Positions 24,030 to 37,624 of a DNA stretch of 64,000 nucleotides are shown in pieces. The notes beneath the pieces were generated by a model. That model saw nothing but the letters and a program-made list of their open reading frames with translations, was not told the origin of the DNA and did not search any database. This DNA comes from Latrodectus hesperus. Its lineage: Eukaryota; Arthropoda; Arachnida; Araneae; Theridiidae. The first letter of the stretch is position 1. Every line of letters begins with the position of its first letter. Made by a program: the position numbers and the translations under genes. The stretch lies in assembly GCA_037975125.1 (NCBI GenBank), contig CM075860.1:44383804-44447803 (forward strand). Direction: 5' to 3'.

Positions 24030-24910
24030 GACTTCACGGAGGTTTTAAAGCAACAATCTGTCAACCAAGATTATCCCAGGGATGCACGGGATACAGGTCT
24101 GGAGATGAGGCTGGCCAATCCATTTGCTCCAAACCAAGATCCCCAAGATATTCCTCAATAACAACTTGAGGAAATCGAACGTTATCATCCATTTGAATGA
24201 AATCATTGCAGTTGCACCGGGATATGGGTGGACATATGAATGAAGAATATCATCCCGATATCTCATACCAGTCACAGTTTCTCTGGCAGCTTTGTGTGAC
24301 TATCGATTGAGATCCATGCCCAAACTATTATTCCTTCACCGTGGTAAATTTTTCTTTCCACAGTGTTGTATTGATGGTGCTTTCTTCCCTCCAGACACTC
24401 CTGAATCGCTCTCCCGTGTGAATTTGGACTCGCCTGCGAAAAGTACAGAAGCCCACCCCTGTCTGGACCTGGAAACGTGTTCCCTTGCCCAAGATAAGCG
24501 GGCCATTCGATGCGTGGAACATACACGCCAGCTCGTCTTGCACAGAGACCCGCATGGTGAAGACATCGTTGCCCCATACAAACGGATATTCTTCTCTCTA
24601 ATACTACTGAGTGATCAGCAACAAGTTGTGGCACAGAAATGATATTTCTTTTCCTCCGGGCCGATATAAAACAGTCTTCTGTAGGTGTTGTAGTTTGTGA
24701 TCGGCCTGGAACATGTCTTCTGGACCCAAAAGCTTAGGTTTGATATTGATTTCAGAGATGGTGGTCCACGCTGCGAGACCCATAAAGGAACTTTGCAGCA
24801 TCATTCTGACATTTCCGTCCATCTGACTGCCCGCAACTTAATTAATCCGACAAACGTCTTCTCTCAGACGTTGCAGTTCTCCACTGACTATTGTCGACGG
24901 ATCTGCTAAC
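24030..24910 (-). mobile_element. Tc1-like transposase relic, minus strand
   Basis: The minus strand encodes most of a Tc1-type transposase in shifting frames. From the N-terminal side: an HTH-like part (about 24604-24822); ARLSWAREHVSRSRQGWASV and FAGESKFTRESDSGV, the first catalytic block; GEGIIVWAWISIDS; TGMRYRDDILHSYVHPYPG; MDDNVRFPQ, holding the second catalytic Asp; and DWPASSPDLYPV, where the usual NPIEHVWD is damaged so the third acidic residue is lost. At least four frameshifts make it a pseudogene. Tc1 transposases move DNA between TA sites. I could not find the TIRs. Confidence 0.85.
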
Positions 24911-25032
24911 AAAAGTTGTATGCGTAATTATGAAAGCCTGATATTTGCATATTTTTCTCTCACTCCGGTTCTTTTCTATAAAAAAGGGCTAGCTAGAGTT
25001 ACTGCATAAATTTGTATAAAATATTTTTTATC

Positions 25033-25076
25033 ATTTATATAAACTATATATATATATATATATATAGTTTATATAA

Positions 25077-25078
<2 letters not shown>
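25033..25078. repeat. 46-bp perfect palindrome at a (TA)n tract
   Basis: ATTTATATAAAC followed by (TA)n and then GTTTATATAAAT is perfectly self-complementary over 46 bp and could extrude as a cruciform. It abuts the next (TA)n tract. Confidence 0.9.

Positions 25079-25153
<75 letters not shown>
25079..25153. repeat. (TA)n microsatellite
   Basis: Nearly pure (TA)n of about 70 bp following the palindrome. Confidence 0.95.
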
Positions 25154-25156
<3 letters not shown>

Positions 25157-25838
25157 TTTGAGAGTGTCATTTTTTTATGGTGAGCTTCAAAAATCATGTT
25201 CTTTAACTTTTGAAGACCACAGCTATGTAATGATATTCAATCCCAAATAAGCTTTATTGTGATGGGTAGTAAATAATACATTAATGTTCTTATAGATATC
25301 ACATTAGTCTGCTGCTATATTTATTAGCGTATTAAAACTAATGAAAATTAAAACCATATGAAAGGAATAGGAAATTTGCAGCGATTAATATTATCTTACA
25401 TGGCAAATACTTTTCTAAATAAATATTCATAAAATAAAAGTAGTTCAAAAATTTTATAAAGAAAAAATAATATTTTATTGCATATTAAGCTTTTAGAAAT
25501 ATTTTGATTTCATTTAAATCTACTCTTTTTTCGTTGTGATTCTACTTATTCCCATCGCAAAATGTTTTAAATTTGTGCATATATCCCTATTTATTCAGAT
25601 TTTTTTAATTCCTTAGGGAGGATATATTATATATTTTTCAAAATACCACACACATACATAAAACCTTTTTTATAAATCTTAAAATATAATCCGAAAAAAA
25701 AATTCTTTCGAATAAATTAGAAAAATTTCTAAAGTATTAAAATTATAATATAATCAAAATATTTAAAAAAATTAATAATATTTGCTTTTTGCTAATAAAA
25801 TGGAAATGAACACAATAAAAGATTGAAATATTTTTAAG

Positions 25839-25840
<2 letters not shown>
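25154..25840. other. AT-rich non-coding stretch
   Basis: Nothing recognised. Confidence 0.45.
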
Positions 25841-25922
<82 letters not shown>

Positions 25923-25926
25923 TATA

Positions 25927-25990
<64 letters not shown>
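25841..25990. repeat. (TA)n microsatellite, interrupted
   Basis: (TA)n of about 150 bp with central interruptions (CATATATAATATATAATATA around 25917-25940). Confidence 0.97.
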
Positions 25991-25995
<5 letters not shown>

Positions 25996-26149
25996 GTTAT
26001 AGTTTTTACTGATTAAAGAATATAGAATGCGCTGTCTAAATGGAAAAAACGCTCTATAGAAAAAAAAAAAAAAACATAAGATCCCGGTTTTATATCAGTC
26101 ACAGTTGAACAATGAGAAAAAAAGGAAAAAGGATTGTTGTTTTATGTTT

Positions 26150-26330
26150 TACACACACGCCTGCCAAAGTGGGTGCTTGTGAATTTTTCTGTTTATTCCC
26201 TTGTGAGAACAGAATATGACTCCCTATCAAAATGAAATATCCTCCCGAATATTTTATTGATAATAGGCTGTTTAGCCCTTTGTGCAGTTTAGGCGGTGAA
26301 TATTAAAATGACTTGCAATGTCCTGCAACT
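26150..26330 (+). mobile_element. Diverged tRNA-like repeat, family F
   Basis: GGGTGCTTGTGAATTTTTC, TTATTCCCTTGTGAGAAC and GCGGTGAATATTAAAATGAC parallel the family F element at 41088-41360 (GGCTGCTTGGGAGTTTTCC, TTCTCCCTTGTGACAC, GCGGTGAAATTTAATTGAC). The head is not recognisable. Confidence 0.5.
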
Positions 26331-27380
26331 ATTAGGCCGTACACTGCACTATGTCAAAAAATCTTTTACGAAAACAAAGGCAATTTCAATAATATAAATT
26401 AATCCATCATTAGAGCATACATTCCCTCTGTGTCACGTTTCGTAAGCAATAATTGATTAATATTCATAAAAGGATGCAAAACGGAAATTTCAAAAGCGCA
26501 ATAATACATTAACTATTGAAAATAGAGTGCGGAAAGCAAACGAGAAAAATTGTTATTAGTCTTTGATCCACATCAAATTTGCTTAACCATTTATCTAAGC
26601 GAAGGATAATTTTTTTACTACGTGACTTGAAATCTGAGAGAAGAGGACATCTCTTACGATGATCTACACAAATGGTTTGATATCACTGTCTGAAAAGAGC
26701 TTCGTTTCAGAGACATTTCTTTCTTATAAGTATTGGACTCATAAGCTCACCTTCGTCCAGTAGTGCTTTTCGCTGGGGAAGTCTCCGTGTTCGGTTCCAG
26801 CGATTGTTTAACTATTAGAAATAGGCGTGTTTCCCCCTTTTTTTAGTTCGGCATGCCTATCTATCGGGTTGAGTATTTGTGCTTTTTTTGGACGTGTGCA
26901 TGTGAACTGCTATCCATGAAAAATTCCCTTGAGAAACTAAAAATATGAGGGTAAGATGTTAAATAAATCTTTATAACAGCATTCACTTATTGGTTTGTCT
27001 TCAAATAGGTATCTGAAATAACAAAATCAAAATCACAGGCTCGATACCAGACACTGCTAAATAACAGAAGATAGGCGTATTCTTTCTGCATCTGTTGAGA
27101 TGAGTGTTGAAAAAAATTCCCTTTTTCAGTAAAGGAAAACTGAACATTATCTTTAAAAATTCCTTTCAAAGTTATCTGACGCGGGTACTCAAATGTCTTG
27201 CAATATATTTTGATTATTATTGGGTTCGTTACTTGGCGCCAAAGAAAATATCTTTTTGATATGATAGAAAATGTGACTGATGATCAACATTATAGGTCTT
27301 AATTACCTATTTTTATTTCTACATGATACTTATTATTATTTCTTATTAATTATTTCAAAAGATTTAAACAAATGATTTAG
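26331..27380. other. Non-coding stretch, no gene recognised
   Basis: Less AT-rich in parts (26640-26900) with a weak tRNA-like phrase at about 26760-26815 (GTCTCCGTGTTCGGTTCC). No domain-bearing frame. Confidence 0.35.
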
Positions 27381-29506
27381 TTGGCTCATCATGACCTAGT
27401 AGTAGATCAAGCTTTTGTGAGTTGCAAATCACGAGTACGATATTAGCCATTGTTCTGTTAGAGAAATAGACTGCTATTATTCTTTCTGCAGGACATTGGT
27501 TATAAGAAACACCTTGACATCGCGTGACAGCCTAACGGCTTTAGTTTGCTCATCATGACCTAGTAGTAGATCAAGCTTTTGTGAGTTGCAGATCACGAGT
27601 ACGATATTAGCCATTGTTCTGTTAGAGAAATAGGACTGCTATTATTCTTTCTGCAGGATATTGGTTATAAGAAACACCTTGACATCGCGTGACAGCCTAA
27701 CGGCTTTAGTTGGCTCATCATGACCTAGTAGTAGATCAAGCTTTTGTGAGTTGCAGATCACGAGTACGATATTAGCCATTGTTCTGTTAGAGAAGACTGC
27801 TATTATTCTTTCTGCAGGACATTGGTTATAAGAAACACCTTGACATCGCGTGACAGCCTAACGGCTTTAGTTTGCTCATCATGACCTAGTAGTAGATCAA
27901 GCTTTTGTGAGTTGCAGATCACGAGTACGATATTAGCCATTGTTCTGTTAGAGAAATAGACTGCTATTATTCTTTCTGCAGGATATTGGTTATAAGAAAC
28001 ACCTTGACATCGCGTGACAGCCTAACGGCTTTAGTTGGCTCATCATGACCTAGTAGTAGATCAAGCTTTTGTGAGTTGCAGATCACGAGTACGATATTAG
28101 CCATTGTTCTGTTAGAGAAGACTGCTATTATTCTTTCTGCAGGACATTGGTTATAAGAAACACCTTGACATCGCGTGACAGCCTAACGGCTTTAGTTGGC
28201 TCATCATGACCTAGTAGTAGATCAAGCTTTTGTGAGTTGCAGATCACGAGTACGATATTAGCCATTGTTCTGTTAGAGAAATAGACTGCTATTATTCTTT
28301 CTGCAGGACATTGGTTATAAGAAACACCTTGACATCGCGTGACAGCCTAACGGCTTTAGTTGGCTCATCATGACCTAGTAGTAGATCAAGCTTTTGTGAG
28401 TTGCAGATCACGAATACGATATTAGCCATTGTTCTGTTAGAGAAATAGACTGCTATTATTCTTTCTGCAGGACATTGGTTATAAGAAACACCTTGACATC
28501 GCGTGACAGCCTAACGGCTTTAGTTTGCTCATCATGACCTAGTAGTAGATCAAGCTTTTGTGAGTTGCAGATCACGAGTACGATATTAGCCATTGTTCTG
28601 TTAGAGAAATAGACTGCTATTATTCTTTCTGCAGGATATTGGTTATAAGAAACACCTTGACATCGCGTGACAGCCTAACGGCTTTAGTTGGCTCATCATG
28701 ACCTAGTAGTAGATCAAGCTTTTGTGAGTTGCAGATCACGAGTACGATATTAGCCATTGTTCTGTTAGAGAAATAGACTGCTATTATTCTTTCTGCAGGA
28801 CATTGGTTATAAGAAACACCTTGACATCGCGTGACAGCCTAACGGCTTTAGTTTGCTCATCATGACCTAGTAGTAGATCAAGCTTTTGTGAGTTGCAGAT
28901 CACGAGTACGATATTAGCCATTGTTCTGTTAGAGAAATAGACTGCTATTATTCTTTCTGCAGGATATTGGTTATAAGAAACACCTTGACATCGCGTGACA
29001 GCCTAACGGCTTTAGTTGGCTCATCATGACCTAGTAGTAGATCAAGCTTTTGTGAGTTGCAGATCACGAGTACGATATTAGCCATTGTTCTGTTAGAGAA
29101 GACTGCTATTATTCTTTCTGCAGGACATTGGTTATAAGAAACACCTTGACATCGCGTGACAGCCTAACGGCTTTAGTTGGCTCATCATGACCTAGTAGTA
29201 GATCAAGCTTTTGTGAGTTGCAGATCACGAGTACGATATTAGCCATTGTTCTGTTAGAGAAATAGACTGCTATTATTCTTTCTGCAGGACATTGGTTATA
29301 AGAAACACCTTGACATCGCGTGACAGCCTAACGGCTTTAGTTGGCTCATCATGACCTAGTAGTAGATCAAGCTTTTGTGAGTTGCAGATCACGAATACGA
29401 TATTAGCCATTGTTCTGTTAGAGAAATAGACTGCTATTATTCTTTCTGCAGGACATTGGTTATAAAAAACACCTTGACATCGCGTGACAGCCTAACGGCT
29501 TTAGTT
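27381..29506. repeat. 13-copy ~164-bp satellite with higher-order units
   Basis: Monomers start (at GCTCATCATGACC) at 27384, 27548, 27713, 27874, 28038, 28199, 28363, 28527, 28691, 28855, 29019, 29180 and 29344. Most are 164 bp; three are 161 bp because AATA is replaced by one base in GTTAGAGAA(ATAG)ACTGC, and one is 165 bp. Copies are nearly identical. Diagnostic variants (GGACATT/GGATATT, TTGG/TTTG before the start, CGAGTAC/CGAATAC, the 3-bp deletion) repeat in order. Units 4-7 carry the same variant series as units 10-13, so a multi-unit block was duplicated. The monomer itself has degenerate tRNA-like A- and B-box text (CCTAGTAGTAGATCAAGC; ATCACGAGTACGATATT). Confidence 0.97.
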
Positions 29507-29559
29507 CAATGTAAGACCTTTTAATAACAACCGTGTAAATGGTCTTACAAGTGGTCTTT

Positions 29560-29745
29560 AAGGACAGTGGGTTGGATTCATGGGTTGCAAGAGCGGAGTC
29601 CTGTAAAACTCCCAAGCACTCAACCCGATATACATGCAATCAGAATGGAGTAGCGTAATATTTTTCGTTGCTCATCAATAGTTATGTTCGAACCCAGGAC
29701 CTTATACTTTGAAGATCACTATCCTTCTAAACGCCACTAAAAGTC
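29560..29745 (-). mobile_element. tRNA-derived SINE, family F, minus strand
   Basis: On the minus strand it shares with 41088-41360 the head phrase AAAGTATAAGGTCCTGGGTT, the B-box GGGTTCGAAC, and the body word TGCTTGGGAGTTTTAC. It lies just after the satellite. The sequence between them (29514-29551) can fold into a hairpin (TGTAAGACC ... GGTCTTACA). Confidence 0.7.
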
Positions 29746-30420
29746 ATGTTTGGAAATCGGGAGTTTTCCAGGATTTCTTATTTTTTTCTCACCAAATTTC
29801 ATGGGAAGTTCTCCTTTGAGAGCCAATCGTTTACTGGTGTTCACATCTCGTATAAATTTTAAGCTATTCGTTATGGGATTTCAATTTTATCTTCAATTCT
29901 CTTAACATACGCAACCACTAAGTACCAAAATTGGGTTGTATTTATATGACTCTAAAATTGTCATCTAACTTTTTCAAAATTGAGTAGAAAAAACTTGTCA
30001 TTATCTTAAAACATACCTTAAAACAAAAACTTGTCACAAAATGAGATTGACGATACTATCACGACAAGACAAAGTGTTGGCTTGATTATATTGCGAATTT
30101 CAGAGGCGCACACATTTTTTAATCACAAGAAATACATCATGACTCGCAAATTTAAGTGGGTTTGTTTTTCTAAATGTTTTTCACATTTCAATTGTCTTTG
30201 CACATTCGCAGCTTTTCTCAACCTGTCTCCACAATTTCTGTAAAACTAGTTATTGACAAAAATCTCTTCTCTTGACAAGAAATGTTGCTTTCACAATAAT
30301 TGCTTTTCAAATGATTTTCCTGTAAACTTTTCCTTTCGCTAAATAATCACAATTCAAGTTTATCTTCTAAAACATGCTGCAGACGCCTCTTTACAATAAA
30401 AAATGTAAATTGAAAAAAAA
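29746..30420. other. AT-rich non-coding stretch
   Basis: No gene recognised; a 70-codon frame at 30031 has no domain features. Confidence 0.4.
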
Positions 30421-32541
<2,121 letters not shown>

Positions 32542-32554
32542 ACTCTCCTTTCAA

Positions 32555-32852
32555 GCCGACCGATTGGCTGAGTGGTTAGTGTTCCTGACTCCTGAGCTGT
32601 GGGTCCCGGGTTCGAATCCCGGTTCGGACATGGATGTTTCTTTCCTTGTCTGTTCTCTCTGTCCTTTCTTCTGTGATGTTGTATGAATGTGGCCCGCCCT
32701 ATAAACGGGTTTGTGGTGGTATGGCGCAGGCAACGCTACTCGCCTCCGTGACTTGGTTCACAGGTGCCCGCTGGGTAACGACCAATGAGTAGCAGTCTCT
32801 GGCCTTATTGTGGCATAAGGGTTCAACTCTTTTTTGCCCGCCATTGGAAAAA
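32555..32852 (+). mobile_element. tRNA-derived SINE, family C (298 bp), 13-bp TSD
   Basis: Head GCCGACCGATTGGCTGAGTG, strong B-box GGGTTCGAATCCCGG (about 32608), joint ACATGGATGTTTC, pyrimidine-rich body related to family B, then CCCTATAAACGGG, a GC-rich region and a 3' end GCCCGCCATTGGAAAA. Perfect 13-bp target duplication ACTCTCCTTTCAA at 32542-32554 and 32853-32865. The best-preserved family C copy. The minus-strand frame 32551-32733 over it is a shadow. Confidence 0.94.
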
Positions 32853-32865
32853 ACTCTCCTTTCAA

Positions 32866-33617
32866 AAAAGAAAATCATAATAACATCGAAAAATAGGGAT
32901 ACATGTTTTGCATCGTCAGTGCAAGTTATACTTCAAATTAGAAATTACATCATGATGTGTTAAGCGTTGGTGGGCTATTTATGTGGCCGGAATTTCTAGC
33001 GCAGCCTCCCGTTAAATCATTTAAAACCACTTTCAAGTTACGTATTCAACATCTGAGCAGGTATACCCTTTACATAAAGAGGAAGGATTTTCAATTTTTA
33101 GGAGTTTTTGAACAATAAACTATATAGTGTCTATAATACAAAAACTTTCAAAGCTAATGACAAAGGCGCTTTTGTTCTTGCTTTACTTTCAAATTCACTG
33201 CTTAATCGAGGCCAATATTTATGCTTTTTCGATATAAGTTTTGAAAGTTTACAGCGCATTCTTATAGTAAGTCTATGATGACTCAAAACTTCGAAGATGT
33301 TTGCTTATGTTTTATTTCCAAAATTGTTGCCAAATGTCGCCAGGTTGTCTTAAATCTCATAAACATTTCTCTCTCAGTTTTGAAAACCATTATTTTCACA
33401 AAATAAGCGTTGTTTAAACAATAACTGTACAAATTAAACAATAATTACACTCTAAAACAGGCAATTAAATAGAAATATTAGAAAAATCTTAATGTCAGTG
33501 AAAGCAAGGCAATAGTGTTATGATTCAAAAACGATTGTTTACAAACATTGCAATTATTAATTTAGAGTTCTATTAATGAAAGTTATAAAAATTTAAATCG
33601 TCGAATCTGATTTAAAT
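32866..33617. other. AT-rich non-coding stretch
   Basis: No gene or family recognised. Confidence 0.4.
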
Positions 33618-33619
33618 TA

Positions 33620-34216
33620 ACCATAAAGTTGATATTTAGCCTTATTTTCATTTTGCTTTTTCTGCAGTTCTGTTATCCAAGAGTTAATTGTTTGAGTCAA
33701 TGGAAAACGGAGGTTGAATCCGAGCAGAGCCCATACCCTAGCGCGAATGGTTTTAATTGGTGATAATTGGGCTTGCGCCAATCTTCATAACCCTACTTAG
33801 ATACACTAGGTATGGTAAACCAAACTATTTTCAGAATTTCATTCTGGCTTGGCGCTTTTTTCAGTTTGTTGCTAAGGATGTAAGCTCTCCTAGGATTTTA
33901 CCGAAAACGATTTCTCAAATCGAAGATTTGGTACTCATATAAAAAATCGTTTTATTAGCAAAATGAACTTTGACACTATTTTCAGACATTCGATGATGAA
34001 CTTCACCTTGTTTGCTTCCGCTCGGAGAATATGATTGGAAGGCGCAAATTCATCGACAAGTCGGATTTACAATGCCCTATCAATATGATGCGACATAGAC
34101 GAAACTGACGTGACGTAAATGCAGTTGTTATCTGACGTCATGGATATTTTAAACCAATTAAAATCGTAATAAAGTCAGAATTTCAACTGCAACGAAAGAA
34201 GCAATTATTTTATAGT
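33620..34216. mobile_element. MITE copy 1 (TA target, 597 bp)
   Basis: Bounded by TA at 33618-33619 and 34217-34218. Left end ACCATAAAGTTGATATTT, right-end complement ACTATAAAATAATTGC. The second copy at 50488-50958 has the cleaner inverted repeat ACCATAAAGTGGT. The two copies share the ends and about 280 bp at the right (CATTCGATG, GACAAGTCGGATTTAC, TGACGTCATGGATATTTTAA), but their centres differ. No transposase is encoded. TA duplication is typical of Tc1/mariner-type MITEs. Confidence 0.75.
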
Positions 34217-34615
34217 TAATATTCATACAAATTATTACACTATTCATATTTTTCGTAACAACTTTAATTGACACATTACTTGAATCATGTAAAAAGTTTT
34301 TCACCCAAAATTAAAATCTATTTTACGGTTTAAAGATTCATAAATTTGAATTCTTCCACTTTTTTAAAAATGCTTTATATTATAAATTCCGGTTTAGAGA
34401 ACATTTTTTCTTAAAAAAAAGTGATAAGGTAGTCGAGATAGCTATTGCAATGCAATTTTTAAAACAATTCTGTGCTTTTGAAAATGGAGAAAACATAAGA
34501 GCTTAAAAAAGCTGCGGAATGTAGAAGAAAGTGAAGTAATATTCTTTCCACATACGTCTTAAAAAATAAACCAGCGAATAAAAAACCACTTTCGAAGCAA
34601 AATAAACCATTAATA

Positions 34616-34810
34616 ATGGATGAGTTTTCATTTCTGGCCCAGCTTATCAAACGTAAGATGGCAGCAGATGATGTTCCCCAGGCTGGTAATCTTTTCAATA
34701 GGGAGAATATCTTTTCAGAGAGGCTTATGTTGGATCGATTTTATTACTTTCATTTGGTAAGAGATCTAAAACTTAATTGGTATGCATTTGGTGTTCAGTA
34801 CATTTCTTAG
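34616..34810 (+). pseudogene. Possible PIF/Harbinger transposase N-terminal fragment
   Basis: 64-codon frame starting MDEFSFLAQLIKRKMAADDV and containing DRFYYFHLVRDLKLNWYAF. The phrase FYYFHLVRDLKL resembles, from memory, the FYHLVxELRL segment that opens many arthropod HARBI1/PIF transposases before the helical DNA-binding part. A GTAAGA at 34757 would also serve as a splice donor, so a small host exon is the alternative. There is no downstream homology and no TIRs were found. Low confidence either way. Confidence 0.3.
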
Positions 34811-35518
34811 AAAATAAATGTCTTATGGAATAAAACATTCTCCATTTTTATAATAAAGAACCTCTATTTTTTAAGTTAAATACTATGCAGAATTGCTATT
34901 TTGACTTTGGAAAAATTGTTTCGTAAATGGTTATCAAGATCATATGTTGATGTTAACGATTCCGAGTTATTGTCAATATATACATTGGCGATATTGTATA
35001 ATATGATTAATTCAATTTATAACGACAAAAATTGTGTTTGGTCAACTTTACTTAACAAATATATGAAGTGGTTTATCATTGTGAATGCAGCAGTTGAAAT
35101 TTATTGCTGCATTTAAGTGTAATGAAACCAGAATTGAAATAAGCAATTATATTTAACACAACACCAGAAAAAATAAACGCGGCATTAGAAAAAAATCACA
35201 AATGCTAAACATTCGATACTTTTGTGTTTCTCTACTGCTTACACTTGATTACATCCCGGATCAGACTTACGACTGATCGTATGTGTATGTTTTTATAAAA
35301 CAAAATCCAAGATCTTACAAAAAAAGTAGTGCACTTACGTTTGTTATGTAGATGCTGTTCGTTAGATGGCGCTATTCAAAGTAGTTAATACAGCAGAAAT
35401 GTAATAAATGATAATGATTATGGAAAAAAATGAGACTACAATCAAATCGAAAATTACTGATGTTTGAAAATATGGACGACTGCTTATAGTATCTGAATGT
35501 AATAAACTAGAATTTTTG
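34811..35518. other. AT-rich non-coding stretch
   Basis: No gene recognised; the 71-codon frame at 34901 has no domain features. Confidence 0.4.
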
Positions 35519-35843
35519 ACTTAATCCAGTGATTCTCAACCTGTGGGTCGCGCCCCCTAGGGTGGCGTGAGCACACTAATGGGGGGGAGCATATCCAAAA
35601 AAATGTTATTTAAAAAAATTGATTAAGTGACTGAAAGGAAAGAACACACACCTACAAAACAAAACACATTTCGACATATTTAATAATTAACTTATTAAAT
35701 TAAAACAACTTACGAAATTAAAAACAAATTTAATAATTATTAGTGGCTTCTTTGGGCTTGTCTTTCAGAGCAAAGTTTTTCGAAGGAGGGTTTAATATTA
35801 GAAATAGAGACACTCTCAGTTCTTTATCTATATTTAGCTGAGA

Positions 35844-36406
35844 TCAATATTTTGTCTTCAAAGAAGCCACCGCAGAAAATCCAGTTCCACAAAGGTAAGA
35901 TGTTGAAAATGGCAGTAGAATGCGAAATGCCCTTGTTTTTAGTGCAGAAAACTCATCATCCACTCCTGCCCAAAATTCAAAGAGTGATTTATTACTCAAT
36001 TGTTTTTTGGTTTCGCCGTTTGCCGTGAAGTCTATGAAGATTTCTTTCTCTTCAATTGAGAGTCCTTTGGGTGTATTTTGAAATGGAACCCTCACCCACT
36101 GGTAACTTGATATCAGTTTGTCGTCAGCAAGAAAGTAATTTTTAAATTCTTTGCTAGCATTGCTAAATGATTTTCAATGGTTACAAAAACAACTTTTACA
36201 TGTTGTTCTTCAGCCTTGCAAGTTTTAATACAATCATTCAAATGTGCAAACATTGTTAAGTTTTCATGCTTTAAATTTCTGATCCACACACAATTCCAAT
36301 TTCCTACAAAAAACACATTAACTTTATCACTCGTATCCAATATATGTATATTTGCTCCTTGCAGTTGAATATTCAAGTTATTTAATTTCTCGAATATGTC
36401 GACCAC
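35844..36406 (-). pseudogene. hAT transposase C-terminus, two frames
   Basis: Two successive frames. At 36113-36406 is VDIFEKLNNLNIQLQGANIH, a helical part usual before the dimerisation region. At 35844-36095 is LSNKSLFEFWAGVDDEFSAL followed by RILLPFSTSYLCGTGFSAV and ASLKTKY, the hAT C-terminal dimerisation block. The stop at 35844 is probably close to the natural end. A frameshift around 36100 separates the two. Confidence 0.88.
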
Positions 36407-36984
36407 ATGTAGCTCAATTTTATCACAAAACTATCACGAAAATTCTCAGCTTCCGGTCTATTTTCCTCTTCTAGGAAAACGGAAATTTCTCTTAATTCAT
36501 AAACACGTTGCAAAAATTTCCCTTGTGATAACCATCTTGTCTCGCAGTAAAATAGTAATGCTGAATGTACTGCACCCATGTCTTTACAAAGTGCGGAAAA
36601 GATTCTTGATTTCAGGGGTTTCATTTTTATATAATTTACTACAGTTACAACCGTAGTTAACAGAATATTCAAATCAGGACTCATTTCTTTGGAAGCCAAA
36701 GCTTCTCTGTGGATCATGCAATGTGTCCAGACGCACTGTGGCGATTTTTGTTTCACAAGTGTTTGAATACTTTGGAATCTTCCGGACATAGAACGAGCAC
36801 CATCAGTGCATATGCCGACGCAATTTTTCCATTCTATGTTTGCCTCGTTCGTAAAATCATTTATTATAGCAAATAATGCGAGTGATGTTGCTTTGAGTTC
36901 TATTAGTTTGCAAAAAAGTAATTCTTCTACTACTGACAAATCATCACATAATCTAACATAATAAATAGGCAATGAAATGAGCAT
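36382..36984 (-). pseudogene. hAT transposase catalytic core fragment
   Basis: 200 codons in a different frame from the N-terminal part. ICTDGARSMSGRF (about residues 58-70) is the second Asp motif of hAT enzymes, with Asp61. CVWTHCMIHREALASK follows, and CETRWLSQGKFLQRVYELR contains the ExxRW-type region near Glu148. It ends at a stop after STYSRN, and the next piece restarts in another frame at 36406. Confidence 0.9.
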
Positions 36985-37624
36985 CTTTATTACTGTCTAT
37001 TGCTTCATCGAGTTGTATTGAAAACAATTTGTCACGCAACTTCGACAAAAGCTGACACTCTACATCTCCAGCTATATCAGCAATTCGACGGGCAACAGTT
37101 TCATTTGAAAGAGGTATAGACTGCAATTGTTTTGCAAAATTATCTCCAAACATAATTTTTACAATCTCAATTGCGGCTGGCAAAATAAGCTCTTTATCAA
37201 TGGTGTGAGGTTTTTTACATATGGCTATTTCATATGAAACTTTGTTAGAGGCAATTAAAGCTTTTTCATTCAAAGTTTTTTTAAACATTGATTTTTGTTT
37301 TTCATATGATTTTACTTTTAATTCGAAGAATTCTCTGGGTTTGTTTACGTACTCATCATGAAGCGCTTCTAAATGTCGTTTAAGTTTATTAGGTTTCATG
37401 CTGTCTGCCGCCAACATTTTTGAGCAAATGTTACACAGGGGCCTTTCTTCTTCATTTACTTCAGTACTAGTGAACCCAAAATTTAAGTATTCCTGAGAAT
37501 ATTTCCTTGATTTTATTTTCTGAACCACGCTCGTCTGTGTACTTGCTGATGCTTGTCTGTCATCTAATGCTCGCTTACGCCCGCTTGAAATTCTATCAAT
37601 TATTCTGCATAAGTCAGCTGCCAT
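36953..37624 (-). pseudogene. hAT transposase N-terminus with BED zinc finger
   Basis: 223 codons from a plausible native ATG (MAADLCRIIDR). A basic segment (SGRKR) is followed by a BED-type finger with Cys64, Cys67, His84 and His89 (CNICSKM ... KLKRHLEALH), then FKKTLNEKALIASNKVSYEI and the start of the catalytic core. LDEAIDSNKDAHFIAYLL (C-terminal end) occupies the place of the first acidic catalytic motif. The frame then shifts relative to the next piece within 36953-36984. The BED finger would bind the element ends. Confidence 0.9.

Noticed and set aside
24292..24642. 116-codon plus-strand open frame
   Set aside because: Antisense to the Tc1-like transposase, where the recognisable motifs are on the minus strand.
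27381..29506. CRISPR-like regular spacing
   Set aside because: The whole 164-bp unit repeats; there are no unique spacers, and the context is eukaryotic.
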